Shown here piece after piece: positions 1 through 11,339 of a DNA stretch of 64,000 bases; positions within the stretch are counted from its first letter, which is position 1, and each line of letters begins with the position of its first letter. The notes under the pieces were generated by a model. That model did no database searches. It saw only the letters and a program-made list of their open reading frames with translations, and had not been told where the DNA came from. The position numbers and the translations under genes were made by a program. This DNA comes from Nymphaea colorata. Its lineage: Eukaryota; Streptophyta; Magnoliopsida; Nymphaeales; Nymphaeaceae. The stretch is from contig NC_045139.1 in the NCBI RefSeq assembly GCF_008831285.2, positions 17,962,354 through 18,026,353 of the forward strand, given 5' to 3'.

Positions 1-1858
1 CATTTATTGAAGAAATTAATGATGCCTATTCAGGGGCCGAGAGACTCAATGGGTTTTATTTGACTTGAATTATTGGCCAATTTCGCTCTTGATTGGACTT
101 GTTTTTTTTTAGAGTATATAATACTAGTACGTAAGCTTGTATAACTAGTCTTTAATGGACCCAGACTAATAAGATTAATTTTAGAAAACATAAACTTTTT
201 GTGGATCTCGACTGCAACGTTTGGACAGGTTCATACTTCAAGCTGGAAAACCTTGAGATTTAACTAAAATAGGATCGTCGGTGCATAGGTTTTGTTAAGA
301 ACTATAAAGGTCAATGGTTGGACTTCTCTTGGCCACTACCCAAAACAAAAGGAATTTTACTGTAACAAAATGCTAAAATAAAATATTGAAGGTGGACATG
401 AATGATTTTCATATTCAAATTTCAATGCTCTCTTAAAATCCGCGATGTCCATATGAGATTTACCCAACTGATTTTTTATTTTCATCCACTCTTTTCTCGA
501 TCACGATCTCACCCTCTTCTTTCTTTTGTTCATTTTTCTCTAAAAAACTTCTTTCCAACGTAGGATTGGTGGATCCTAAAAGAAGAGAAGGGCCTGAAAA
601 TCCAGTCACAAAATTGAATTGTTTAGTCACTTCGTACATCACTACAACAAAATTGAGATATGTCCAGTCGAGAATATTAAAGGAGTTCAGTTTAGTAGCT
701 GTGATGGAGTGAGGGATGATGCTAATGGGCTTGCTTAACTATTTTCAACAATACTAATTAGTCTTTGAGTGGCACATCTATATTTTGAAAACTTCTATGG
801 GTGCGTTATTTGAAAATGATTTCTCCTTATATGAGGATTATGTAGTCGCTAATGAATGCATGTTTTATCAGTTCTTTTAATTATTTATGTAGATTTTACG
901 TAGTTTGTTGTGTAGAAAGGGAAAGAGAAAGAGAAGGCAAGTTAGTCATATATTTTTTTCATGTTTTATCTTTTTTTTTTGTTGACAAAAAGGGGGAAAA
1001 AGAATGAGATAGGTAGACAGCGGACAAGTTAGTCATGTTCTTTTACGTGCACAAACAAACATTAGACATAACTACAACTTATCCTCTTGCTGAGAACTTA
1101 ATGTTTCTTAGACACTTGTTCCATGACCATGTGTTCCAAAGGCGTTGTTCTTGTTACACAATGGTACCTTAATTTCCGGTGAATGGGTCAATTTTTCTTT
1201 TGCCATAACCTACAATTTTTTGTTTGTCTCCAATAGAGAAAAAGTAATCATTTACCAGGGGTTCTTGAAAAGAATGGGGATTGTGGGCAATAAGTTTTCC
1301 AGTAAAGCCTTTGGAGGCCGTCTGGGAACAGCAATCAATTGTTGAAACATTATATTGCAGTGTTCCATAAAACATTGGAAAGTAACAATTTGTTACTTAG
1401 TTCCTTTGGGAATCTTCAATTATCCAAATATATATGTATCAAAACTTCATCCTGCATACCCTTTGGTCACCCATATGCACATCCTTCTCTGGACTGCGAC
1501 CGACTTAATTATAATCCGTCATATTCACCACCAACTTTGTATTTAAATGTTATTTTTCGCCACATGCTTGACCGAATTGAATGCATCCATAACTGCGTGG
1601 AAAATTAAAGAATCAACTAAGGTTGATGATAGTGATCTACATCGTCGGGGACGTCTTCTCCTGACGACGCTTAGAAAAAGAATACCTACAAATTTAATGC
1701 CAAGAAACTCGTCGTTTTCAATGTGTTTATTTATATTCTCTTGCAAGCTTAGTAAGCTTCCAGAGCGCACTAAAAAAGCATCATAATAAAGCAAAGTTGA
1801 TACATAAAATCACAAGTACATATGCACACTTCCTCGTGATGGGGTGGTGTGCACATAA
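1..1858. other. intergenic, no gene recognised
   Basis: AT-rich sequence downstream of the first defensin gene. All open frames are short (under 100 codons), overlap each other on both strands and show no recognisable domain or signal peptide. There are only short poly-T and purine runs (for example around 960-1010). I see no tRNA-like or repeat structure with clear ends. Confidence 0.6.
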
Positions 1859-1864
1859 TTTATT
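1859..1864 (-). promoter_or_regulatory. poly(A) signal of defensin gene 1
   Basis: TTTATT on the plus strand reads AATAAA on the minus strand, about 82 nt after the stop codon of the defensin at 1946-2682. This is a normal distance for a plant far-downstream poly(A) signal. The position of cleavage is not visible. Confidence 0.5.
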
Positions 1865-1945
1865 CATGACACACCTGGCATACGAAAGGTGCCTCCACTT
1901 ATTCTACATAAAAACGAGAACAGAGACTGCGCTGAAGCGGGTGAT

Positions 1946-2682
1946 CTAGCAGTGCTTGATGCAAAGGCAACGACGACGGAAGCCATGGCATTTCCCGCTG
2001 TGGAAGCCCTCAGAGTGGCAAATGGTAGCGCAGTTTTTACTCCTCCAGCATAACCCCCTGTACCTGTGGCTCGGCGCCTCGCAAATTCGTGCGTCTGCTC
2101 CCATTGGAACCTCTGTACATTTCGAACAAACACAGCGAGCATGTGTAACTTCAAACACAGAGTGCATGAAAACGAAAAGTGTCCACTGCGAATAATAACT
2201 ATAAATATGATTTTTGTTGATTAGCTAGACACCAAAATAAAGTTTTTTCTCATCATACCGACATGTACAAGCTATGAAATTACGTATAATTTGATCTCTC
2301 TAAATGGTTGCTAAAAATAATTGAGAAACGGAACATGTGCTTGTTCTTGCTTCTTGATATGAATAGGCATGCAAGCCGGGTTAGGCAACCCTCTATCAGT
2401 TCGTAATGCATGAAAAGCGGCAAGTTCATCGTCTATTGAACTCTTGACCACAGTTAAGGTTTTCATGCACGTCTGTGTTACACCCTTGCACAGAAGTTTC
2501 ACTAATGTCAATTAAAATAGATCCTGCTCGTTTCAGAGACTAGGAAATAGTTAATTAAATTGGCCATAATAATGCAAAGATGCACATGCAAAACTAGAAA
2601 GTAAGGATGAAGAGGAAAAACCAGCAGTCATCAGCAGGAGGAGAAGGAAGATAGACAAGACGGCTCCCTTCTTGATCTCCAT
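1946..2682 (-). CDS. plant defensin (gamma-thionin), basic, two exons
   Basis: Secreted cysteine-rich antimicrobial peptide precursor of the plant defensin family. Exon 1 is 2682-2622 (20 codons plus 1 nt): MEIKK followed by a Leu-rich hydrophobic run, a typical signal peptide. Exon 2 is 2112-1946. The intron at 2113-2621 is GT-AG and splits a Glu codon. The precursor is 75 residues. Eight Cys lie at 31, 42, 48, 52, 62, 69, 71 and 75 with spacing C-X10-C-X5-C-X3-C-X9-C-X6-C-X-C-X3-C, the defensin pattern for four disulfides in a CS-alpha-beta fold. The gamma-core G-X-C is at 60-62, followed by Arg66-Arg67-Arg68. Cleavage probably falls just before Arg29; the mature part then counts about +8 (10 Arg/Lys against 2 Glu). 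It has its own TATA box and poly(A) signal. The family is certain; target and expression are unknown. Confidence 0.93.
2113..2621 (-). other. defensin gene 1 intron
   Basis: This 509-bp AT-rich intron separates the signal-peptide exon from the cysteine-rich exon, as is usual in plant defensin genes. The donor reads GCTG then GTTTTT; the acceptor reads TACAG then AGGTTCC. The overlapping open frame at 2311-2511 has no family signature and is not taken as a gene. Confidence 0.85.
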
Positions 2683-2759
2683 GTTTTAGTCCCACCAGAA
2701 TAATTGAGAGACAGGCCTTCTACCTCAGTGCCGGACGCTAAGAAAATGGAGTCGTCTTG

Positions 2760-2766
2760 ATATATA
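2760..2766 (-). promoter_or_regulatory. TATA box of defensin gene 1
   Basis: The minus strand reads CTATATATC, 78-84 bp upstream of the defensin ATG at 2682. That predicts a short leader of about 45-50 nt. It is the only good TATA motif at a suitable distance. Confidence 0.6.
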
Positions 2767-3124
2767 GAGCAGAAAAGGCAAATTCCATTTTTGTTCAGCT
2801 GCAACTATGATTGATTTTCACGTGGCCATAAAGGTAAAGTGTGGATCAAGGTGAGCCGACTTGCAGATAGCATATTCAAAAAGTTAAAGTTAAAGCCAGT
2901 GCACCACCTCCTATTTTCTGTTTTTCTCTTTTTTAATGTCTGCTGCTTTAATTTTTTGTGACGCTCCTTTCAAATCCGCAAGACTTTTCTACTAAAGTGT
3001 TTGCCTCCTGTAAAAGCTAAAATTGCTTGCAATATAATCTGACTGTGAAGATGTAATTACATGGTTTATGACAAGCCGTGGACCAAAATTTCTTGACAAT
3101 CAAATTCAAGTTTTTGAGATTAAT

Positions 3125-3312
3125 ACAGCTCAACTGACTTGTTCAAGAACATTAAGGATGGCTCTTGAACTACTTATACTCAATTTTTTGCATTATAAAG
3201 TAATTCCCTGTCGTCAAAACAGCTCAACTAACGTGTTCAAGAACATTAAAAATGGTTCTTGAACTACTTATACTCAATTTTTCGCATTATAAAGTAATTC
3301 TCTGTCGTCAAA
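3125..3312. repeat. 94-bp direct tandem repeat, two copies
   Basis: Copy 1 starts at 3125 and copy 2 at 3219; both begin ACAGCTCAACT and run to CTGTCGTCAAAA with few differences. It lies upstream of the defensin 1 promoter, roughly 360-550 bp from its TATA box. No coding content is seen. Confidence 0.85.
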
Positions 3313-4602
3313 ATAACCATGTAAATCACGTCCATTACGCCAAACAACGAAACTGAAAGGTGAAGATAAACGTTAACCATAGATATAGTGGAAGCTGCTA
3401 AAGATAGTGGCGTTAGCAGCTAATAGAAATCAAAATTGGCTTGGCTGGGTGTAGTTATATGAGAAAGCAAGTTTTGTGTGCCACCTAGTGTAATAACTAG
3501 CATACGCCGGGGCTGGATTTTACTACCAATATCCATATTTGCTTTAACGTATTTATTATCTCATATCTCTATCATTATCGTGTATCCTTAGTATTATCTA
3601 TACTCATAGCATCTGAGTTAATAACAAGGGTGGTATGAGATAATAATAAGAATATAAAATAACTACAAAGGTATAAGATAATGACAGTGACATGGGATAA
3701 TAGGTATGAGCTAACAACATGAATGTAAGATAACGAACAAAAAAACAAAGACACTTCTTTACTGTTTAGAAGAGTATACTAGTCATAATGACCTACATAT
3801 ACGAACTTTTGATTTGTGCTTTATCAAATTTCAAAACCTTCAATCACTAGGTGGCAGAATCACAGGTCTGTGCACAAAATCTTCGTGCACCATGGGGTGT
3901 ATATGACTCGCTTTAATTATAGGATAGCCGGAGTTTCGCCCCTTGATTTTAGGCCGTGGAATATGATTGTGATATCTTTATAAATGGAGGTCTTTCCGTA
4001 GGTAGAGAAATTGCTCCACGTTAAACCCTATGTTTGTCATTGTTTTTATGTATTTACACATGCACAATTGCGAGATGCGAGGAGACCCTCGCGCATACTT
4101 TCACCGTAGTTCTAGCGTCTGCGTCAAAACCAAGTGTTTATGTCATCTGCTTGAGCTCAGCAACTTTCTTCTTGTTCTCCCTTCTTTCTTGGAAACCAGG
4201 CTCAACTTATTTACCCCATAGCTATATGGTGTTAAATCAAATTCATAACATCCCAGACCTCCGCCTTCTCCACCAATATTCTTGCTTAAAGACTGGTACA
4301 GGTTCTTTCTTCAATAACTGAAAAGGAAGTTGGGTTTTCAACTTTTAAATGAAAGAATGGGCTGGCTGCTGGCGCACTTCGCTAGTGCAGGCTCATTGAA
4401 GGATCTCCTGTTCACTTCTTTTGCTCTTCTTTTTGCTAAAGCATTTTTATTTCCTCTTTCTGCCTACCGAAGGACCCAGAAAAAACAAGATCACGACGCG
4501 GCACTAACAGTAGATTGTGCATTCCACGTTAAAAGGCTTTCAAACGTGTCATACCCAGCTGGATCACCTTGATCTGTCCACACCTAAGTGTAACGATCAA
4601 TT

Positions 4603-4607
<5 letters not shown>

Positions 4608-4672
<65 letters not shown>
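4608..4672. repeat. (TA)n microsatellite, about 65 bp
   Basis: This is an uninterrupted TA dinucleotide run. The open frames that cross it on both strands translate to Tyr-Ile repeats and are artefacts. Confidence 0.97.
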
Positions 4673-4674
<2 letters not shown>

Positions 4675-5269
4675 AGAACGTAAGCCCTTTTTTTATGAAC
4701 GCTTAACTTGAAAGTGAATAAAAGGGCAGATATTAAAAGTGTCGGTCGGTAAGTTAGGAGTTTGGCGGGCCATATAAGAATCGGAGCAGATATAGTGCTT
4801 GGCAATGGGGAGCTCGATGTGCCAGCCCTTTATAAAAACACCTACCCTCTGTCTGACTCACAAGTAGTGCTGCTGTTCAACAAGTTGATTCGAGCTTTGT
4901 CGATAAAACTTATGAGTCTAGTTTAAGTAAAAAAAAAAAAAAGTCTACTTGAACTTGAGCTAGCAAGCTTGACACGGTTAAACTCGGTTAAACTCATATA
5001 AAAAGAATATGTAAAAAAATACTTTCTCATGTTTTCATAAGTGAGTTTACTAAAAGGGATTGTTTTCATACATAGTCCAGCGAACCTTGAGTCGAGTTTA
5101 GCCAAGCCAAGTTCAATCTTTCTAAGTTGGAGCTGAACTAAGCTCGAGTTGTAGTTTATGCCTTTTGAGCCAAGTTCGAGCCAGCTCATGTTGGCTCGTG
5201 AATAGAGAGAGTGACGCAAAATTGCCCCCACGGCCCATCCCATCCCATGTAGTGGGTCATGCTCATGTG

Positions 5270-5380
5270 TAAGGCGGAGCCAGAGGGCGAATTAAAGTTA
5301 CTAATTTTAACACCAACAAAAATATTATTTTTCAAAATTTTTATACAAAACAAATGAAAATTTCTAAAAATTTAAGTGGA
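5270..5380. repeat. dispersed repeat, also at about 48005-48130
   Basis: The order of short blocks GGAGCCA, GAATTAAAGT, AATATTATTTTTCAAAA, AAATGAAA and TTTCTAAAA is shared with 48005-48130, with small differences. Two related copies in one window suggest a dispersed repeat family, perhaps a degraded transposon end. I could not define its termini. Confidence 0.55.
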
Positions 5381-5862
5381 CCAGGGTGGGCCCTCCTTTG
5401 GCTTTGCCCCTGCTCATGTGTCACTCAGGGAGGAGCTCGACCCATCAAACTCTCCACCCACTGCATGGGCTGCGACCTGGCCCCTCTTAGTAGACCAAGT
5501 TCCCGAAGACGTCCATATGGGAATGGATCCCGAACTTAACTTTCTCTGTCTCTCGATATTATCCGCGGGTGACTACCTTCATCATTTGGGTTACAGATCG
5601 ATCTCCCTTTCTTTCTCTTTATCGTGCTAGAGGAAAGCTGCTTGAGTTCAATTTAGCAGGTGACATTCCTGAGAGTTGCCAAAGTTACTTAAGCGCTCAA
5701 CCTTGAACACCATTGTCACAAACAGGGCGTTGCAGCTTGAGAACTATGCAGGAGACGAGACGTAAACTGTGGAGTCCTGACTCATGGTTAAACAATTTTT
5801 GAATAAAGCTTATAAGTGAAGCTACTTTTCCAAGAGATGGCACCCGAGAATTGTGTATGGAG

Positions 5863-6211
5863 CATTGTCATAAAAAACGGGAACGGGTATTAAACGGCGA
5901 GAAAAAAAACGGGTATAATACGGTAAAGTTTTATATATCGAAAATAAAACGGAAAAAGTTCAGCAAATTTTTTTTAAAAATTAAACATTTAATACATCTT
6001 AAAAATTATAAAAAATAATAATTAATAAAAAAACGGAAAAAAGAGGAAAATAACGGTAAAAAACGGGAAAATAACATATAATACGGGTATTATATGCGTT
6101 TTTTGTTTTTTGACATTTTTTTAAAAAACAAAAATAATATGGGTATTATACGGCAGAACTGTTTTTGGCGTTAAATACGCGTTTTTTTTTTTTAAACTTT
6201 TTATGACAATG
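5863..6211. mobile_element. hAT-like MITE, 349 bp
   Basis: Terminal inverted repeats begin CATTGTCATAAAAA on the left and end TTTTTATGACAATG on the right (14 bp, perfect). The flanks are GTATGGAG at 5855-5862 and GTATGAAG at 6212-6219, an 8-bp target duplication with one mismatch, the size made by hAT transposases. The inside is very A/T-rich with repeated AACGG motifs and carries no gene. It is a non-autonomous element. A related copy lies at 11562-11972. Confidence 0.75.
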
Positions 6212-7035
6212 GTATGAAGTCTGCTTATTTGAGTTTGCTGCTGTCACATATTATGGTGTACCATGCGTTATGGCAAAGTCTTACCATTTATTAAATGATT
6301 CTCTATTTTCTGAGGTTTAGGCTGAAATATGTACCTTTGTGTTGACCACCTCTTTTCTTTCATCATGTCGTATTCATCCAAGTTTCGGCCTTATTCAGAT
6401 TTTGTTTGTCTGCTGGTTGCAGCAGGAACCTTCTGACTGCTATGCTGTTGCCTTGTTTGAAAACTGAATAGTTGATGTTTATCATGAAGCTGGTTTCAAG
6501 AGGCAAAGTTTTAATTGGCATCAGTCTTTCCGAAAACAGAAAACTCTGTTCTATAAATTTATTGTGATGGAAAGAGTCCATTGAATGCTTAGTTTCTTGA
6601 AAAGGTGAACTAGGTTATGTTGGTTGCGCTACATTTTGTTATTGAAAAAATGAAAAGGCGACTGCTTCTGAGGGCAACGTCGGAAGAATCCTTACTTTAT
6701 AAAAAGAGGACAAAGAAGCCCTTACACAAAACAGAAGTGACTTCGCGGCGTACCTCAATCCCACTGAATCTACTTGACATGTTATGCACCCGAACAAAAA
6801 AATGTGAAAGTGGGGTATAATGAAAATTTAAAAAAAAATGCTTTTTTTTTTTACTTTTACTTTTTTTGTTTCCTATTTTCGTTTTAATACAAGCTCACAT
6901 TTTTACTGATAAGGAGTATTTTTTTATTGCCTAGACAGTGCATATAACCCGTTTCGATGTTTCAAGTATAATAAAATGAATATTGGTGTATTCTTCTATA
7001 ATAAACTATGAAGGACTTGCAAAACAGAAAATGGC

Positions 7036-7062
7036 TATATATATATATATATATATATATAT
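7036..7062. repeat. (TA)n microsatellite, short
   Basis: This is a pure TA run of about 27 bp in intergenic DNA downstream of the second defensin gene. Confidence 0.9.
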
Positions 7063-7314
7063 TGAATGGTAACTCTAGTTTTTCAAATTCAATCAGCTAT
7101 CTAACCAGAGTTGTTTGATCTACATGATGAACTACAAGAGAAAAACCAGTGACAAACATCCTTTTTTATACATAAGGATGAACGTCGGTACATAAACGCG
7201 GCTGCTTTATTTATTCTTAATGGCAGATACACAAAGGCAAAGGAGAACAAGGATGGAGTAGTAGCAGCAGATGAAATCAAGCGGCAGAAAACACGTGAGG
7301 ACCCTACTACATGA

Positions 7315-7320
7315 TTTATT
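7315..7320 (-). promoter_or_regulatory. poly(A) signal of defensin gene 2
   Basis: TTTATT on the plus strand is AATAAA on the minus strand, about 47 nt past the stop codon at 7367. Confidence 0.5.
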
Positions 7321-7366
7321 TAATTAATTCGACGGTGTAATAGGTAGGGCCATTGGGCAGCCTCCG

Positions 7367-8008
7367 CTAGTTTTTAGCAGGGCATGGACGCGAGCACCGG
7401 CATGCTAAGAGGTGGCAATCTCCGCCAGTGAAGCCTTCACCTTGACAGACATTTGCGCAGTTGCTGCTACTAAAACACAACCCATGGAACCGCCCGCTTG
7501 CTGAATAGCAGACTGCATCTTCAGCTCGTGCTACTCCCCCTGATCCAAAGACACAGATACAGAGACAGAGATTACAATCAAAATCGATAAAAGCACTAAC
7601 AAAGAATTCTATAACCCCAACTTGTGAACAAAACATTTGGGCCTATATATGAAACTCCCAACTAGATATAATATTTGTAAGCATATGGAGGCTCTCTGGT
7701 AAGAGGAATACTTGGTTAGTGTTCATGTATGCACCACAAAAATCGGAATAGATTAATTAAAGACTTGTGAAAGTATTTAATGAATCTTCTCCAATTTTTA
7801 CACTAATAAAGTGTTCCTCTTACCAAACAACCTCATAATGGTTCTAGTGAACATGCCATGAAGTGTATGGATGTTCTAAACCATTTTGATAGAGAGAGGG
7901 AATCCGGCATGTTCACAGAGGGAGAAAGAGGGTTTTACCAAAGGCTAATAATAGCCAAAAGGAGAACAGGAGGGCCGGAAGAAGACTGCTGTACTTAGGA
8001 GATGCCAT
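7367..8008 (-). CDS. plant defensin (gamma-thionin), near-neutral, two exons
   Basis: This is a second secreted plant defensin precursor. Exon 1 is 8008-7939 (23 codons plus 1 nt): MASPKYSS then a Leu/Phe-rich hydrophobic segment, a signal peptide. Exon 2 is 7539-7367. The intron at 7540-7938 is GT-AG and splits a Gly codon, the same phase as in the other defensin gene. The product is 80 residues with Cys at 34, 45, 51, 55, 65, 70, 72 and 76 (C-X10-C-X5-C-X3-C-X9-C-X4-C-X-C-X3-C). Cleavage after Ala29 (ARA) is likely. The last Cys is followed by a four-residue tail, Pro-Ala-Lys-Asn. Counting charges in the mature part gives about zero, and the loop between Cys65 and Cys70 has no Arg or Lys. 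The family is certain; an antimicrobial role is inferred, and the neutral charge may mean a different target. Confidence 0.92.
7540..7938 (-). other. defensin gene 2 intron
   Basis: This 399-bp intron has a donor reading CTTTG then GTAAAA and an acceptor reading GGATCAG then GGGGAG. It occupies the same place and phase as the defensin 1 intron, which supports common descent. An open frame runs through its 3' part into exon 2 and should not be read as the true N-terminus, since it lacks a signal peptide start. Confidence 0.85.
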
Positions 8009-8045
8009 TGCTCTGGGTACCAATTAGGCACGCCGAATTGGCCCC

Positions 8046-8052
8046 ATTTATA
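8046..8052 (-). promoter_or_regulatory. TATA box of defensin gene 2
   Basis: The minus strand reads CTATAAATG, about 40 bp before the ATG at 8008. This implies a very short leader, probably under 20 nt. Confidence 0.55.
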
Positions 8053-8055
8053 GAG

Positions 8056-10121
8056 CGAGTCTGGCCTTAGGGAGGACCATTCACACAAGTAACCGAGTTT
8101 CATTGGATGATGAAGTTTTGAAGTTTTGAATCCGCAGCTTAAGTTCCAAGACTAATATCTGTGGAAATAATTTGGAAGAATGTGCAGATCACATTTGCAT
8201 TCATTTTCTACAAAATTTGGCCACATGGTTAACTTGATCAGGCTCTTTTTTGACTTTTTCAGTAGAATAAGGAGAAAATTAATTAAATCATGGCACCGGC
8301 AAGATTCGGAATTACTCGAATTATGGCCGCATATGGACAGCAAGGCCACATGCAGGACTATGGTTGTTCCTCTCATGGGTGGGTGGATTCCCGTCAATGT
8401 ATACCTTGCCTTAGATTGGTCTTTGATTAGAACTTTAGTAGATTTGGATTCAACTGCAAATTAATTCTATTTCTGATGAGTGGGAGAGAATCGAAGCACA
8501 CACTCATTTGTCATTTTAGGGTATAGGGTCAACTTTCGGTCTTTTATAGTGCCGTCTTTACTACACTTCAATTTGCACATCGGTGACCCCATTTTGTAGC
8601 ACAAGACGTTGATACCCTAAAATAGATGCTGGCCGCTTACCAGCCTCCTCTCAAAGCTGTTCCGCAACCCCTTTGGTGACTGACTGCAAAATTTTATTAT
8701 TAGCTACAAATACCGATCAATGTGAATCTAAAGACATCCAAATAACTGTAGTTTTGAATCTAAAGGTTGGTCAAACCATTGGATCTAAAAAGTGCTAAAA
8801 TATATATTGGATCTGCCAAAGGGGGAAGATTTAAAAAGTAGCTTCCAGCTATGTTTGATTCAATCGGACCTATTTGCAGACCTAATCCATATTTACGTCT
8901 TTCTGGATCCATATGTTGTGGTCACAATCATATGAAGATAAATATGAGTTTTCGTCCAAATAAAATTTGTTGGACTCAAAAGCAGCCACAGTTGTCCTTC
9001 AAACCTTCTAACCAAGTGCCTACCAAACTGACTAGCTTCCAATTTCTAAATTTGCCCAACGTTCTTTCACGCCTTGACCAAGATCACAACAAGACATGGA
9101 AGACCTAATCTTGTGGGCATAATATTGAATTAGTTAGACAAATTCATGAACTCGAATGTCTATAAATGAGCCGCTTAGAGTCCATCAGTCACAAAGAGAA
9201 AGAGAGAGAGAGAGAGAGAGAAATTGTGGTCTCATAAAGTATATATTTTGTCACAAACAAGAACTATATGTCACAATTATCATCGAATATAGGAAAAGGT
9301 ACTGTACATCCTCCCCTGATCTTCGGGATCGTCATTACGGCGTCATGTATTCATGCGAAATGCAAAGCATTGAATTCAAAACAGGGTTTCTCCAAACTGC
9401 TGAAAATTATATGGCAGCCACCGTCCCAAAGATCATAACCAAATGTTACAAGGAATCAGAGGCTTTTCTTTTTTGAGTAAATGGAAAAATAAACTGGAGT
9501 AATAAAAACTGCAGCCAACCTTTCGGAACGCTGTATATTGATTGCAGACAAAATAAATTAAGTGTTGTATATAGAGGACTATGGCGGTAATGAGTGACGA
9601 CTCTAAATCAATCTCTTTTATTCGAAATACTGCTACGGCCTTTTGGTGTTACCGCTTGGACACGGTTACCATGAAAATGATGAAAAAGGAATAGAATCGG
9701 TAAACAACCTTTGCGATAACACTTGTTCAAGAAAAAAACCTTGTTTCGATTTTAGTTAATTCATATTGCTATGCAGAGTACCAAAGAGCGTTTTTGGATA
9801 GATTGCCTTAAGCTTGTTTGTTTTATCTGATGCAAAGGAAACCCATTTTCTCTGCAGTGAGCCACAGATCAAACTTTTCTAACTTGCCTGTTGCAATGTT
9901 TCTTTCAGTCAGAGACCAGTTGCAACGCTTCGTTAGAGATGATTCCTTCCAGCCCAATCTGTCCTTGTGATTTCAGCTCTCTCTCTATCCCTCTCTTTCT
10001 CAGCGGAGACTGCAACAAGTTTAAGCTTCGAACGAAACGAGAATTTCGTGTATAAAATGTTGCTAGTCTGACAACGTTTGTGACAATGTTCTGGAGTACA
10101 AGAACAAAACGAATAAATCAG
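8056..10121. other. intergenic, no gene recognised
   Basis: About 2 kb between the defensin 2 promoter and the 3' end of the coiled-coil gene, both on the minus strand. The open frames at 8152-8464 overlap on opposite strands without a domain. A (GA)n tract sits at 9195-9221. The last few hundred bases probably include the 3' UTR of the coiled-coil gene. Confidence 0.55.
9195..9221. repeat. (GA)n microsatellite
   Basis: This is a purine GA run of about 27 bp with one extra A near its start. The open frame at 9156-9476 crosses it and has no recognisable domain. Confidence 0.9.
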
Positions 10122-11272
10122 TCATTTGGAGCTGCATAACCTGGTCGCTTGGACATTGTATTCCAGTGGCGAAAGAGGCCGCCTCGGCGAACCAGATCCA
10201 TCAATATCAGTTGATCTTTCGGAAGCACTGCTCATCCTTGGACTCGCTTTTCTCTTGCTCTGTAAACAATATCGATCAATTACTAAATGCAAAGCATGTA
10301 CCAAAGAGGAAGATAAAAAGATTAAATATAAGGCATGTACTAAAGAATAGAACACAGAGTTTGAATTGTAGCGACCAACAAATGGACGGTTCGTCCTTCA
10401 AATCAATAAGGATAATACTGTTTCAATATACAGGTAGTAGACGAAGTGGCGGATTATAGGAACCAATAAGCACCCCCCCTTAGTAGCAGATGTTACCAAA
10501 GTCCCATGAAGACACCTCCTTGACCTCATATTGTGCGTACAAGTTAGGGTTTGCAAAGAGTTGGTCATGAAAGCAAACCATGAGTTTCAGCTTCACAGCT
10601 ATTTCCAGCCTAATTCTAAACCTGAATCCTATTCAACATGCCATGCATGCCCAATCTCTCTCTCTCTTCTGCAAATATGTCAGCATCAATGGAAGTGAGA
10701 ATTTTATGTATGTAGGATTTCAGTACTACAAATCCCAAACGCAGGTGCATCCTCCACTATCTGATCAGATGGACCGGTTGTTACGTCAAAAATAACATTT
10801 CAAAATAGAAGTTTGCTTTCAAAAAATAAAATGCAAATAAGGCATTCAATCAATTTAGCTTGAAGTCTGACCAGTTTCCCCCTATCAACATTAATTCAGC
10901 AACAGCCTATTTGACAAATTTGACCGGTTTTCCCCATTTAAAAATGCAGTTAATTTCGTCATTTCTAAACAACAATTATTATTTGCAGTTTGTAACAACA
11001 TGAATGAAGTGACATTTACTAAAAGAAGCATCCAATTATATTTCTCTGTTCCCACATTAGCTGATGAAAATTACTTTACCTTTGCAGAATGGCTGGATGG
11101 AGAACCTTGTTGACTTCGTTCTCTGCCCCACCGTCTTAACAATTTCCTGTTCTCCTCATCCAGAAGTTTGTTTTCTTCAAATAGCGCTGAAACCTGAAAG
11201 ATAAAGGACTATAACTCATCAAGATTCTTAAATAAACTTTGCAAAATGCATTTGAATGTGTGATTGCGTGTG

Positions 11273-11339
<67 letters not shown>

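Larger units (their letters stand above)
2770..7314. other. intergenic between the two defensin genes
   Basis: About 4.5 kb without a recognised gene. It holds the 94-bp tandem repeat at 3125-3312, a (TA)n tract at 4608-4672, a dispersed repeat around 5270-5380, a hAT-like MITE at 5863-6211 and a short (TA)n at 7036-7062. The open frames at 4030-4572 and 5354-5630 are short, overlap in several frames and have no domain. I looked for a third defensin cysteine pattern here and saw none. Confidence 0.6.

Noticed and set aside
1864..2154. 96-codon minus-strand frame over the defensin exon
   Set aside because: It is a different frame from the eight-cysteine pattern; Ala/Ser/Thr-rich and without Cys spacing.
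4517..4805. Frames encoding Tyr-Ile repeats at 4517-4805
   Set aside because: They are translations of a (TA)n microsatellite; the same applies to 57637-58053.
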